In this document: positions 55,405 through 63,500 of the stretch, one piece after another
How positions within the stretch are numbered: the first letter of the stretch is position 1
Layout: the number at the start of each line of letters is the position of its first letter
From: Alcaligenaceae bacterium
GTDB lineage: Bacteria; Pseudomonadota; Gammaproteobacteria; Burkholderiales; Burkholderiaceae_B
Assembly: GCA_013416485.1 (NCBI GenBank)
Contig: JACCEO010000004.1
Span: 124,001 to 188,000, forward strand
Length of the DNA: 64,000 bases
Direction of reading: 5' to 3'
Notes under the pieces: generated by a model
Seen by the model: the letters and a program-made list of their open reading frames with translations, nothing else
What the model was told of the DNA's origin: nothing
Database searches by the model: none
Made by a program: the position numbers and the translations under genes

Positions 55405-56469
55405 ATGTTTTATCGTGAAAACGGCCAGTTCAAAAGCACGTATCGGTCTGACCAGCAGATTTTCCCAATCCGGCAAGATCGTGTCTTTATCTTAGGTGTG
55501 TTGGCGCTGGCCTTCATCGTTGTGCCATTTATAGCCTCTAATTATTTTCTGCAAGCCATCCTAACGCCATTTTTGATTTTGTCTCTGGCAGCTATAGGCT
55601 TGAATATCCTGGTTGGGTACTGTGGCCAAATCTCTATAGGCTCTGGGGCTTTCATGGCGGTGGGCGCCTATGCGGCCTGGAACTTTGGTGTACGCATGCC
55701 AGCTACCCCCTTGGTTATCCAGATATTGTTGGGTGGGGTGTTTGCAACCTTGGTCGGTGTTGTGTTTGGTGTGCCTAGTTTGCGTATTCGTGGGCTGTAC
55801 TTGGCTGTTACCACGTTGGCCGCACAGTTTTTTGTCGATTGGGCTTTCTTACGCATACCCTTTTTTACCAATTATTCCTCGTCAGGTAACGTATCAGTGC
55901 CACCATTAACGGCGTTCGGTTTGCCCATACAAACGCCCATACAGCGCTATTTGTTTGTACTGGCGTTTGTGGTGGTGTTTGCGTTACTGGCTAAAAACCT
56001 GGTGCGTGGTGCCATAGGGCGACAGTGGATGGCCATACGCGACATGGACGTTGCAGCATCGGTTATTGGTATACGCCCCATTTATGCCAAGTTAACGGCG
56101 TTCGCGGTCAGCTCGTTCATTATTGGCGTGGCAGGTGCGTTGTGGGCCTATATACACCTGGGCTCCTGGGAGCCGCTGGCTTTTGACTTGAATCGTTCCC
56201 TGCAATTGCTGTTTATTGTGATTATTGGCGGTTTGGGCTCCATCGTTGGTAGTTTTTTTGGTGCAGCCTTTATGGTCCTAGTGCCTGTATTTCTTACCAA
56301 TGTACCTGGGTGGTTTGGTTTGCCTCTGGGCATAGATACCGCGTCACATATAGAACATATGGTGTTTGGCGCATTAATTGTGTTTTTCTTGATTGTCGAA
56401 CCACATGGTTTGGCCCGACTCTGGAGCATAGGCAAAGAAAAGCTTCGTATATGGCCATTCCCACATTAG
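55405..56469 (+). CDS. LivM-type ABC transporter permease
   Basis: The 354-residue permease partners the preceding LivH-type protein. GLNILVGYCGQISIGSGAFMAVGAYAAWNFG and RIRGLYLAVTTLAAQF are the standard LivM motifs. WMAIRDMDVAASVIGIRPIYAKLTAFAVSSF is the coupling loop, and LQLLFIVIIGGLGSIVGSFFGAAF lies near the C-terminus. It begins with about 40 polar residues before the first helix. Around ten hydrophobic segments are present. The binding protein gene follows after 91 bases, an order (permease then binding protein) different from the 12-16 kb operon. Confidence 0.93.
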   Translation: MFYRENGQFKSTYRSDQQIFPIRQDRVFILGVLALAFIVVPFIASNYFLQAILTPFLILSLAAIGLNILVGYCGQISIGSGAFMAVGAYAAWNFGVRMPATPLVIQILLGGVFATLVGVVFGVPSLRIRGLYLAVTTLAAQFFVDWAFLRIPFFTNYSSSGNVSVPPLTAFGLPIQTPIQRYLFVLAFVVVFALLAKNLVRGAIGRQWMAIRDMDVAASVIGIRPIYAKLTAFAVSSFIIGVAGALWAYIHLGSWEPLAFDLNRSLQLLFIVIIGGLGSIVGSFFGAAFMVLVPVFLTNVPGWFGLPLGIDTASHIEHMVFGALIVFFLIVEPHGLARLWSIGKEKLRIWPFPH

Positions 56470-56560
56470 TTTTATCGTAGTTAATTTTAGTATCCGGTTA
56501 AGACCAGACCCGGTCAAACCGTCAATAAACGGTGCAACAGACACCAAGGAGGACTCAGAC

Positions 56561-57892
56561 ATGAAACGTTCCTTTAAATTTGCCGCTGCTATGGTGGCTG
56601 TCGTTGGCGCAATGGCAACGGTTGCTACGCCCGCTGCTGCTGCGGCCGACGAGCAGTTTATTCCCTTACTGGCTTATCGCACGGGTTCATTTGCTCCTTT
56701 GGGTATACCCTGGGCCGATGGCAAGATGGATTACCTGAAGCTGGTTAATGCCCGTGATGGTGGTGTTAACGGCGTAAAAATTGTCTACGAAGAGTGTGAA
56801 ACGGCTTACGCCACTGACCGCGGTGTCGAGTGCTATGAGCGTCTAAAAGAAAAACACGGCGGCGCGTCGGGCTTTGATACTCAGTCCACAGGTATTACGT
56901 TTGCGGTCACAGATAAGGCTACCGTCGATGGCTACCCTGTCATCACTATGGGTTATGGCTTGTCGCAGTCGGCTAACGGTGCGGTGTTCCAGTGGAACTT
57001 CCCACTGTTGGGTAACTACTGGACCGCAGCCGATGCCATGATCCAGGATATTGCCCGGCGCGAGGGAGGTGAAGACAAACTCAAAGGCAAGAAAATTGCC
57101 CTGGTTTATCATGACTCGCCCTATGGGAAAGAACCCATACTGCTACTGGAGTCCCGTGCCAAGGCCAATGGCTTTGACTTGCAGCTTTACCCTGTAACAG
57201 CACCTGGCGTACAGCAAAAATCCACCTGGCTACAAATCCGTCAAAGCAAGCCTGACTACCTGCTACTCTGGAGCGCTGGCATCATGACGCCTACCGCGAT
57301 TCGTGAGGCACAGGCTGTAGGTTATCCGCGCGACAAAATGTACGGTATTTGGTGGGCCAGCTCCGAAACCGACGTACAAGACCTGGGGGATGTAGCTAAA
57401 GGCTATAACGGCATCACTATCCATAACAGCCTGGAGCATGGTCGTGTCCACGATGACCTGAAAACCTACGTGTACGATAAAGGTCAAGGCACAGCCGATG
57501 GCGGTAAAGGCGTAGGTTCCCTGGCACATACACGTGGCATGATGATTTCCATGCTGCAAGTGGAAGCCATACGCGCTGCCCAAGAAAAGTACGGCAAAGG
57601 CAAGCACATGACCCCTGAGCAAGTCCGTTGGGGTTTTGAGAACCTGGATCTGACCCAAGAGAAACTGGATGCATTGGGCTTTGGGAAATTGATGCGCCCC
57701 GTGAAAACAAGTTGCCAAGACCACAAGGGCGATGACTGGGCCCGCATCATTCAGTGGGATGGCGCTAAATTCAACTTGACTTCAGATGCTTGGTATCAGG
57801 CCGATAAGAAATATATCGATCCCCTAATCCAAGAGCAAGCCGATAAATACGCTGCCGAGAAAAAAATAACACCTCGCACCTGCGAAAACTAA
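56561..57892 (+). CDS. Liv-type ABC transporter substrate-binding protein
   Basis: The 443-residue periplasmic protein has a signal peptide (RSFKFAAAMVAVVGAMATVATPAAAAA) and a Peripla_BP_6 fold with QFIPLLAYRTGSFAPLGIPWADG and VNARDGGVNGVKIVYEECETAY. A duplicated lobe contains KKIALVYHDSPYGKEPILLLE. It is larger than LivJ/K (about 370 residues), and resembles binding proteins found next to acyl- and phenylacetate-CoA ligases. AAGGAGG precedes the ATG. It probably captures an aromatic or branched carboxylic acid, an inference from its neighbours. A GC-rich hairpin follows its stop codon. Confidence 0.92.
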   Translation: MKRSFKFAAAMVAVVGAMATVATPAAAAADEQFIPLLAYRTGSFAPLGIPWADGKMDYLKLVNARDGGVNGVKIVYEECETAYATDRGVECYERLKEKHGGASGFDTQSTGITFAVTDKATVDGYPVITMGYGLSQSANGAVFQWNFPLLGNYWTAADAMIQDIARREGGEDKLKGKKIALVYHDSPYGKEPILLLESRAKANGFDLQLYPVTAPGVQQKSTWLQIRQSKPDYLLLWSAGIMTPTAIREAQAVGYPRDKMYGIWWASSETDVQDLGDVAKGYNGITIHNSLEHGRVHDDLKTYVYDKGQGTADGGKGVGSLAHTRGMMISMLQVEAIRAAQEKYGKGKHMTPEQVRWGFENLDLTQEKLDALGFGKLMRPVKTSCQDHKGDDWARIIQWDGAKFNLTSDAWYQADKKYIDPLIQEQADKYAAEKKITPRTCEN

Positions 57893-57902
57893 GGTAGCAA
57901 GT

Positions 57903-57930
57903 CCGGTGGGCGCAGCAGTGTGCCCACCGG
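57903..57930 (+). terminator. Intercistronic hairpin after binding-protein gene
   Basis: CCGGTGGGC (57903-57911) pairs perfectly with GCCCACCGG (57922-57930) around a 10-base loop, starting 11 bases after the stop codon and before the livF-type gene. It has no U-run. Position and strength parallel the hairpins at 13.1 kb and 42.5 kb. Confidence 0.7.
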
Positions 57931-57954
57931 TTGAAATGACAGCAGGGACTACTT

Positions 57955-58785
57955 ATGAATGCGAATGTCCAGGCGGAAACGCCGAATATCCTCCTTAGTG
58001 TCAATGGCATAGAGGTCATCTACAACCACGTTATCCTGGTTCTGAAAGGGGTGTCGCTGGTTGTGCCCGAAGGTAAAATCGTGGCATTGCTGGGGGCTAA
58101 CGGAGCGGGTAAAACCACCACCTTGCGTGCTGTGTCCAACTTGCTGAAGGCTGAGCGCGGTGATGTTACCAAAGGCAGTATTGATTATCGTGGCGAACGC
58201 ATAGACCGGCTCACACCGGCTGACCTAGTCAAGCGCGGCGTGATTCAGGTTATGGAAGGACGGCATTGTTTTGCCCACCTGACCATAGAAGACAACTTAC
58301 TCACCGGTGCTTATACGCGCAATATTAGTCGCGGTGAACTGGCAGCATCGTTGGATAGGGTCTACCAGTATTTCCCACGGCTTAAACAGCGACGTAGCAG
58401 CCTGGCTGGCTATACCTCCGGCGGCGAACAGCAAATGGCGGCTGTAGGGCGCGCGTTAATGGCCAATCCCACCATGATCTTGCTGGACGAGCCTTCTATG
58501 GGCTTGGCACCACAAATTGTGGTCGAGATCTTTGAAATTGTGCGCGACCTTAATCAGCGCGAAGGCGTCAGCTTCTTGCTGGCCGAACAGAACACCAATA
58601 TTGCCCTGCGTTATTCCGACTATGGCTACATTCTTGAGAATGGCCGCGTCATGATGGACGGCGAAGCCAAAGAATTGGCTGAAAACGAAGACGTCAAGGA
58701 ATTCTACCTGGGAGTTTCCAGCGGCGAGCGCACCAGCTTCCGCGAGACAAAATTCTATCGTCGTCGCAAGCGTTGGCTGGCGTAA
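57955..58785 (+). CDS. LivF-type ABC transporter ATP-binding protein
   Basis: The 276-residue ATPase has Walker A GANGAGKTT, the signature TSGGEQQMAAVGRAL, Walker B MILLDEPSMGLAPQIV and a Gln-containing AEQNTNIALR switch region. QVMEGRHCFAHLTIEDNLLTGAY is the LivF Q-loop segment with an unusual CFAHLT. The C-terminus carries an extra basic tail of about 25 residues (SFRETKFYRRRKRWLA). It follows the binding protein gene after the hairpin and precedes the second ligase-like gene by 25 bases. Confidence 0.93.
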   Translation: MNANVQAETPNILLSVNGIEVIYNHVILVLKGVSLVVPEGKIVALLGANGAGKTTTLRAVSNLLKAERGDVTKGSIDYRGERIDRLTPADLVKRGVIQVMEGRHCFAHLTIEDNLLTGAYTRNISRGELAASLDRVYQYFPRLKQRRSSLAGYTSGGEQQMAAVGRALMANPTMILLDEPSMGLAPQIVVEIFEIVRDLNQREGVSFLLAEQNTNIALRYSDYGYILENGRVMMDGEAKELAENEDVKEFYLGVSSGERTSFRETKFYRRRKRWLA

Positions 58786-58810
58786 CGGCAACCGCTACTT
58801 AGGGGGCACC

Positions 58811-60085
58811 ATGAGTAACTATTTCGAAGGGCGCGAGTCTGCGTCGCCTGACAAGCGCGAGCAGCTTTTGATGCAGCGCTTACCAGCAGCACTGCAACGC
58901 GCCTGCGAGCGGGCGCCTGCGATAGCACGGCAGCTGCAAGGGGTAGACCTTGCCAGCATCAAACAACGCTCTGATTTGGAACAAATTCCTGTTGTGCGTA
59001 AAAGCGATTTGCTGCAAGCGCAATTGGCCGCGCGCCATGCTAGAACAGACCCTGCAGAATCCGATACCACACGTATTTTTGGTGGCTTTTCGGCCATAGG
59101 CTGGGGGGATGCCGTGCGCGTGTTTTCTTCGCCAGGGCCCATGTACGAACCGGAAAGCAAGCGGCCCGACTACTGGGGCTTTGGGCGTGCCTTGCATGCC
59201 GCGGGTTTTCGCCCTGGTCAACTAATACACAATTGTTTTTCCTATCACTTTACGCCGGCTGGCTCCATGATGGAAACTGCTGGGCACGCTCTGGGCTGCA
59301 CGGTGTTTCCGGGTGGCGTAGGGCAAACTGAAATGCAGGTTCACACCATTGCCGACCTAGCCCCTGTGGGGTATACCGGTACGCCCAGTTTCCTGAAAAT
59401 TATTCTGGAAAAGGCGGCTGAAATGGGGGTGCGTCTGCCGTCTCTGACCCGCGCATTGTTTTCCGGCGAAGCTTTTCCGCCATCCTTATGCGCCTGGTTT
59501 GCGGAACACGGTATAGAAGGCTACCAAGCTTATGGTAGCGCCGACCTAGGCATGATGGCGTATGAAACCTCGGCACGTGAAGGCCTGGTGGTGAACGAAG
59601 ACATCATTCTGGAAATTGTGCGTCCTGGTACGAATCAAGCTGTACCCGATGGCGAAGTCGGTGAAATTGTCGTCACTACCCTGAATCCCGACTACCCGCT
59701 GGTACGCTTTGGCACGGGCGACTTATCCGCCATTATGGCGGGTGTATCGCCCTGTGGGCGTACCAACCAGCGTATCAAGGGCTGGATGGGGCGAGCCGAC
59801 CAGACCACCAAAGTTCGGGGCATGTTTGTGCATCCCGAGCAAATTGCCCAGGTGCTACAGCGCCACCCTGAAGTCAGCAAGGCCAGGTTGGTGGTCAGCG
59901 GTCAGGTAGGTAGCGACGTCATGGTGCTGTACGCTGAATTGGCTCAGGCTAGCGATAGTTATCTACAACAGTTGACGGCATCGGTCCGCGAATTGACCAA
60001 ACTGCGGACCGACATCTTGGCGGTGGAACCGGGCAGCTTGCCTAATGATGGCAAGGTCATCGACGACATACGTAGTTATGATTAG
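58811..60085 (+). CDS. Phenylacetate-CoA ligase-like protein (PaaK family)
   Basis: The 424-residue protein matches PaaK-type adenylate-forming enzymes across its length: QRLPAALQRACERAP, IPVVRKSDLLQAQ, GYTGTPSFLKIILEKAAE, LFSGEAFPPSL, YQAYGSADLGMMAYE, VVTTLNPDYPLVRFGTGDLS and GWMGRADQTTKVRGMFVHPEQ. A C-terminal Lys is present in LPNDGKVIDD. The usual phosphate-binding loop SSGTTGKPT is replaced by FSSPGPMYEPE, so adenylation may be altered or the substrate differs. It is the last gene of the ligase/ABC operon. AGGGGGC precedes the ATG. Activation of an aromatic acid is plausible but not shown. Confidence 0.86.
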   Translation: MSNYFEGRESASPDKREQLLMQRLPAALQRACERAPAIARQLQGVDLASIKQRSDLEQIPVVRKSDLLQAQLAARHARTDPAESDTTRIFGGFSAIGWGDAVRVFSSPGPMYEPESKRPDYWGFGRALHAAGFRPGQLIHNCFSYHFTPAGSMMETAGHALGCTVFPGGVGQTEMQVHTIADLAPVGYTGTPSFLKIILEKAAEMGVRLPSLTRALFSGEAFPPSLCAWFAEHGIEGYQAYGSADLGMMAYETSAREGLVVNEDIILEIVRPGTNQAVPDGEVGEIVVTTLNPDYPLVRFGTGDLSAIMAGVSPCGRTNQRIKGWMGRADQTTKVRGMFVHPEQIAQVLQRHPEVSKARLVVSGQVGSDVMVLYAELAQASDSYLQQLTASVRELTKLRTDILAVEPGSLPNDGKVIDDIRSYD

Positions 60086-60158
60086 GTAAATTAGCGGCTT
60101 AGTCAATGTGCTGATTGCGGTAACATGCCTGAACGGTTAATAATTCATAGGAGTTATC

Positions 60159-61175
60159 ATGCATAAACTGAAAATCGCTGTTGGCTTGCTTGTGACGCTG
60201 GCAGGTATGCAGGCGGCACACGCCGACACCTTAGACATTGTTAAGCAACGTGGTGTGGTGCATTGTGGTGTCACAACAGGGTTTGCTGGCTTTTCCGCCC
60301 CTGATTCCAAAGGGGTATGGCAAGGTCTGGATGTTGATATGTGCAGGGCGGTGGCAGCGGCCGTATTAGGAGATGCCAGCAAGTACAAAGCGGTGCCTTT
60401 AAATGCTCAGCAGCGTTTTACCGCATTGCAGTCTGGTGAAATTGACTTGTTGGCACGCAATACTACTGTGACCCAGCAGCGCGATACCGCTGTCGGGGCA
60501 ATACACATAGGCATTAATTTTTATGATGGTCAGGGGTTTCTGGTGCCTAAATCCTTGGGGGTGACCAGTGCCAAAGACATTAACGGCGCCAGTGTTTGTA
60601 TGCAAACTGGTACATCCAACGAAAACACGATGGCAGACTGGGCCAGGGCCAATAACGTCAGCTATAAGCCAGTGGTGTTAGAACAATTTAACGAAGTAGT
60701 AAATGCGTTCGCTGCTGGTCGTTGTGATGTCTTCACCACAGACGCATCAGGCTTGGCATCCATACGGATTTCCAAGTTAGAAAAACCTGACGACTACATG
60801 GTCTTGCCTGAAATCATTTCCAAAGAGCCTCTAGGGCCTTATGTACGTCAAGGTGATGACCGCTGGCTGAATGTAGTTAAGTGGTCTTTGCATGCGATGG
60901 TGGGTGCCGAAGAGCTGGGTGTTACTTCGGCCAATGTAGACGAGCAATTGAAAAGCACTAACCCGAATATACAGCGCATGTTAGGAGTTACCGAAGGTGC
61001 GGGTAAAAATATGGGTGTTGATGAAAAGTGGGCCTACAACATCATTAAACAGGTAGGTAATTATGGTGAAAGCTTTGAACGTAACGTGGGGCTAGGCAGT
61101 CCACTACAAATTCAGCGTGGCTTGAATGCGCAGTGGACACAAGGCGGTCTAATGTACGCCTTGCCTATACGTTAG
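60159..61175 (+). CDS. AapJ/YhdW-type general L-amino acid binding protein, orphan
   Basis: The 338-residue protein has a signal peptide (KIAVGLLVTLAGMQAAHA) and a family-3 fold: DTLDIVKQRGVVHCGVTTGFAGFSAPD, GLDVDMCRAVAAAVLGDASKYKAVPL and EIDLLARNTTVTQQRDTAVGA. This spacing and FYDGQGFLVPKSLGV match the AapJ/BztA subgroup of general amino-acid ABC transporters. No permease or ATPase genes adjoin it, so it must work with distant components or be a remnant of a dismantled operon. AGGAG precedes the ATG. Its last four bases overlap the convergent bioC-like gene. Confidence 0.92.
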   Translation: MHKLKIAVGLLVTLAGMQAAHADTLDIVKQRGVVHCGVTTGFAGFSAPDSKGVWQGLDVDMCRAVAAAVLGDASKYKAVPLNAQQRFTALQSGEIDLLARNTTVTQQRDTAVGAIHIGINFYDGQGFLVPKSLGVTSAKDINGASVCMQTGTSNENTMADWARANNVSYKPVVLEQFNEVVNAFAAGRCDVFTTDASGLASIRISKLEKPDDYMVLPEIISKEPLGPYVRQGDDRWLNVVKWSLHAMVGAEELGVTSANVDEQLKSTNPNIQRMLGVTEGAGKNMGVDEKWAYNIIKQVGNYGESFERNVGLGSPLQIQRGLNAQWTQGGLMYALPIR

Positions 61176-62119
61176 TCATCTGTCGAGCGTGGCTTGACCG
61201 TAGGGCCTGTTGCTGTGGGGGACCGTTGACGCCCCACAGCGCCCATTGCCATGCGGGCTTCGCCCCGCGTGTGTTCAGCAGCCGAACGCCAGGCATGCCC
61301 ATAAGACACTTCCAGGGTTAAATGTATGGTGCCGTCTTGGTGGCGTTGCTGTTCCAGTGCTTGTAGTAAACGTTGGCGCCATGACTTTCCTACCAAGCCG
61401 GGACGCCTATCTATGCTGGGGTTGCCGCCTAACGCTTGCATGTCTTCCAGTAGTTTTTCCGGAGTGCGGTAGGTCAGGGTAATAATTTCCTGGTCCATGA
61501 CGGGGTCAAGAAAGCCATGATCGATAAGTAGGTCACCAAAGTCATGCATGTCCACAAATTGTGGTGTGGCAGTGCCTAAGTCTGCTTGGGTGATCGCTGT
61601 ACGCAGTTCCGCCAAGGAGCCTGGGCCCATACAAGAAAACATGACCAGTCCGCCCACGCTTAAGGTGCGTCGCCATTCGGCCAGCACTTCATGTGGCTCT
61701 GGGTGCCAGTGCAATGCCATATTCGACCAGATCAAATCCAGGCTTTGTGTAGGCAAGCCAGACTGAGCCATGTCGGCCTGTACGAATTCCAGTGGCAAGG
61801 TGGGTTTATTGCGTAGCTTTTGCCATAACCCAGGTTTGGACTGATAGCGTTGTTTGGCAACAGTCAATAAGGGTAGGCAAGCGTCTAGCCCTATGTAGCT
61901 CAGGTCAGGGTAGCGTGCGCGTAAAGGTTCCAGTGCATGGGCAGCGCCGCAGCCTGCGTCCAGTACGTGTTTGGGATTGATGCGTATATAGCTTAAGCGC
62001 TGCAACATGCGTTGTGCAATTTCACCATATAGAAATTGTGCGGCATCTAGAGGGGCACGACGAGCGAATTGCATGTTGGCATGGGCAGAGCTGACGCGCA
62101 GTGAAGGTGACTGTGACAT
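61172..62119 (-). CDS. bioC: BioC-like SAM-dependent methyltransferase
   Basis: The 315-residue class I methyltransferase has the SAM-binding motif VLDAGCGAAHALEPL (about residue 50), then YIGLDACLPLLTVAKQRY, and motif III-like LDLIWSNMALHWHPEPHEVLAEWRRTL. It ends its core with GGLVMFSCMGPGSLAEL. This pattern is typical of betaproteobacterial BioC, which O-methylates malonyl-ACP to start pimelate synthesis for biotin. The start ARRAPLDAAQFLYGEIAQRML is also BioC-like. No other bio genes are adjacent, so the exact substrate is inferred. It is divergent from comF across 84 bases, a neighbourhood I recognise from related genomes. Confidence 0.82.
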   Translation of the reverse strand: MSQSPSLRVSSAHANMQFARRAPLDAAQFLYGEIAQRMLQRLSYIRINPKHVLDAGCGAAHALEPLRARYPDLSYIGLDACLPLLTVAKQRYQSKPGLWQKLRNKPTLPLEFVQADMAQSGLPTQSLDLIWSNMALHWHPEPHEVLAEWRRTLSVGGLVMFSCMGPGSLAELRTAITQADLGTATPQFVDMHDFGDLLIDHGFLDPVMDQEIITLTYRTPEKLLEDMQALGGNPSIDRRPGLVGKSWRQRLLQALEQQRHQDGTIHLTLEVSYGHAWRSAAEHTRGEARMAMGAVGRQRSPTATGPTVKPRSTDD

Positions 62120-62203
62120 TTACGTGCTCGGGAAGCTGGTGTTGGATGGCGGTATATGCTTAAGATAAGCAGTTCTTAATACGGTTCGCCTGAAGGTCCT
62201 ATT

Positions 62204-62980
62204 ATGGCCTATCTATCCATATGGCGCGAATCCATACCGCGTCTAAAGCAAGGTATTCGCTACTGTACCCAGCATATTCCTTCGGACTGCCCTTTGTGCC
62301 GTTGTTCGGCACGGGGTGGTCGGCTATGCGATAGCTGTAGGCTGTGGGTGACGCAATCTATGAATAGCGGCCAGCCACGCTGTCCTGTGTGCTGCCTGGC
62401 CTTACCCCAGGCAGAGCCTTGCCCTGATTGCGCGTCATTGCAACCGGCTTACGATAAGGTGATTGCCGCTTTTGATTATCACGAGCCTGGCGATCTGCTA
62501 ATTCATCGGTTAAAGTCGCAGCGGAATTTTTCTATGGCGCCTATGCTGGCCGGGTTGTTGGTTCAGGCAATACAGCGGGCGCCGTTATCCTTGGCTAAGA
62601 ATACAATAGTGCTTTGTGTGCCTGCCAGCCGTGCCTCTGTGCTGCGTCGAGGGTTTAACCCCGCTGCTGCTGTGGCTCGTAGTTTGGCTAGCCAACTGGA
62701 CTTGCCATATCAGCCACAGTTATTGCGTCGTGCGCGCGAAGGTGCCAAGCAGGCTCATTTAAGCCGTACTGAACGAGCACGTAGTACCCAGTCGTTATAT
62801 GCCTGTACCGGTTATATTCCTGGCGCCCATATTGCGGTGGTGGACGATGTCCTGACCACGGGCAGCACCTTACAAGGTATTGCCCGTCAGCTGCGGGCGG
62901 CTGGAGCAGCATCGGTGTGTGGACTGGTGCTGGCGCGTACGCCCTATCGACCAGGGGTGTATCCCTTGGATGTTGTTTAA
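62204..62980 (+). CDS. comF: ComF-family phosphoribosyltransferase-like protein
   Basis: The 258-residue protein has two zinc-finger-like CxxC clusters near the N-terminus (CPLCRCSARGGRLCDSC, then CPVCCLALPQAEPCPDC). A type I phosphoribosyltransferase domain follows, with the PRPP-binding motif VVDDVLTTGSTLQGIARQL. ComF proteins are needed for natural transformation in several bacteria, where they act with single-stranded DNA handling proteins. No catalytic role is established. The start ATG at 62204 has weak ribosome-binding signal. It is divergent from the bioC-like gene and is followed by trmL after 37 bases. Confidence 0.9.
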   Translation: MAYLSIWRESIPRLKQGIRYCTQHIPSDCPLCRCSARGGRLCDSCRLWVTQSMNSGQPRCPVCCLALPQAEPCPDCASLQPAYDKVIAAFDYHEPGDLLIHRLKSQRNFSMAPMLAGLLVQAIQRAPLSLAKNTIVLCVPASRASVLRRGFNPAAAVARSLASQLDLPYQPQLLRRAREGAKQAHLSRTERARSTQSLYACTGYIPGAHIAVVDDVLTTGSTLQGIARQLRAAGAASVCGLVLARTPYRPGVYPLDVV

Positions 62981-63017
62981 CTGTAGCCTACCGCCCTGGC
63001 GGATAACGAGTAATCCT

Positions 63018-63488
63018 ATGTTTCATATCGTGCTGGTATCGCCGGAAATTCCACCCAACACAGGCAATGTGATCAGGCTGGCGGCCAATAGCGGATCCAG
63101 TCTGCATTTGATACGGCCTTTAGGTTTTGATTTGGACGATAAAAAGCTTAAGCGTGCTGGGCTGGACTACCACGAGTGGGCCAATATGCAGGTGCATGAC
63201 AGTCTTGAACAGGCGTTTCAGGCAATAGGCGGTGATGCGACTCGACGCTTTGCGTTGACCACGCATGGAAGCCGCTTGCTAGGAAATATACGCTTTCAGC
63301 CTGGTGATGTGTTTGTGTTCGGCCGTGAAACAGCGGGTTTGTCAGCTGAGCAAACCGCATGTTTCCCCCCTGAGCAGCGCTTGCGGCTACCCATGATGCC
63401 GCAGCAACGCAGCTTGAATCTGTCTAACGCCGTGGCAGTCACGGTATACGAGGCGTGGCGTCAAATGGACTACCAGGGCGCTATTTAG
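63018..63488 (+). CDS. trmL: tRNA (cytidine/uridine-34-2'-O)-methyltransferase TrmL
   Basis: This is a 156-residue SPOUT methyltransferase, nearly the size of E. coli TrmL (157). The N-terminus reads MFHIVLVSPEIPPNTGNVIRLAANSGSSLHLIRPLGF, the deep-knot core includes GDVFVFGRETAGLSAE, and the SAM loop ends LRLPMMPQQRSLNLSNAVAVTVYEAWRQ. TrmL 2'-O-methylates the wobble nucleotide of tRNA-Leu. I chose the ATG at 63018. The longer ORF from 62880 runs through comF and lacks any homologous residues. It converges on the Bug-type gene with 12 bases between stops. Confidence 0.96.
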   Translation: MFHIVLVSPEIPPNTGNVIRLAANSGSSLHLIRPLGFDLDDKKLKRAGLDYHEWANMQVHDSLEQAFQAIGGDATRRFALTTHGSRLLGNIRFQPGDVFVFGRETAGLSAEQTACFPPEQRLRLPMMPQQRSLNLSNAVAVTVYEAWRQMDYQGAI

Positions 63489-63500
63489 ACAGGATCAGGT

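Noticed and set aside
57263-57724. 153-codon antisense ORF in the ligase-operon binding-protein gene
   Set aside because: Only a mirror of codon bias in the binding protein; no domain pattern.
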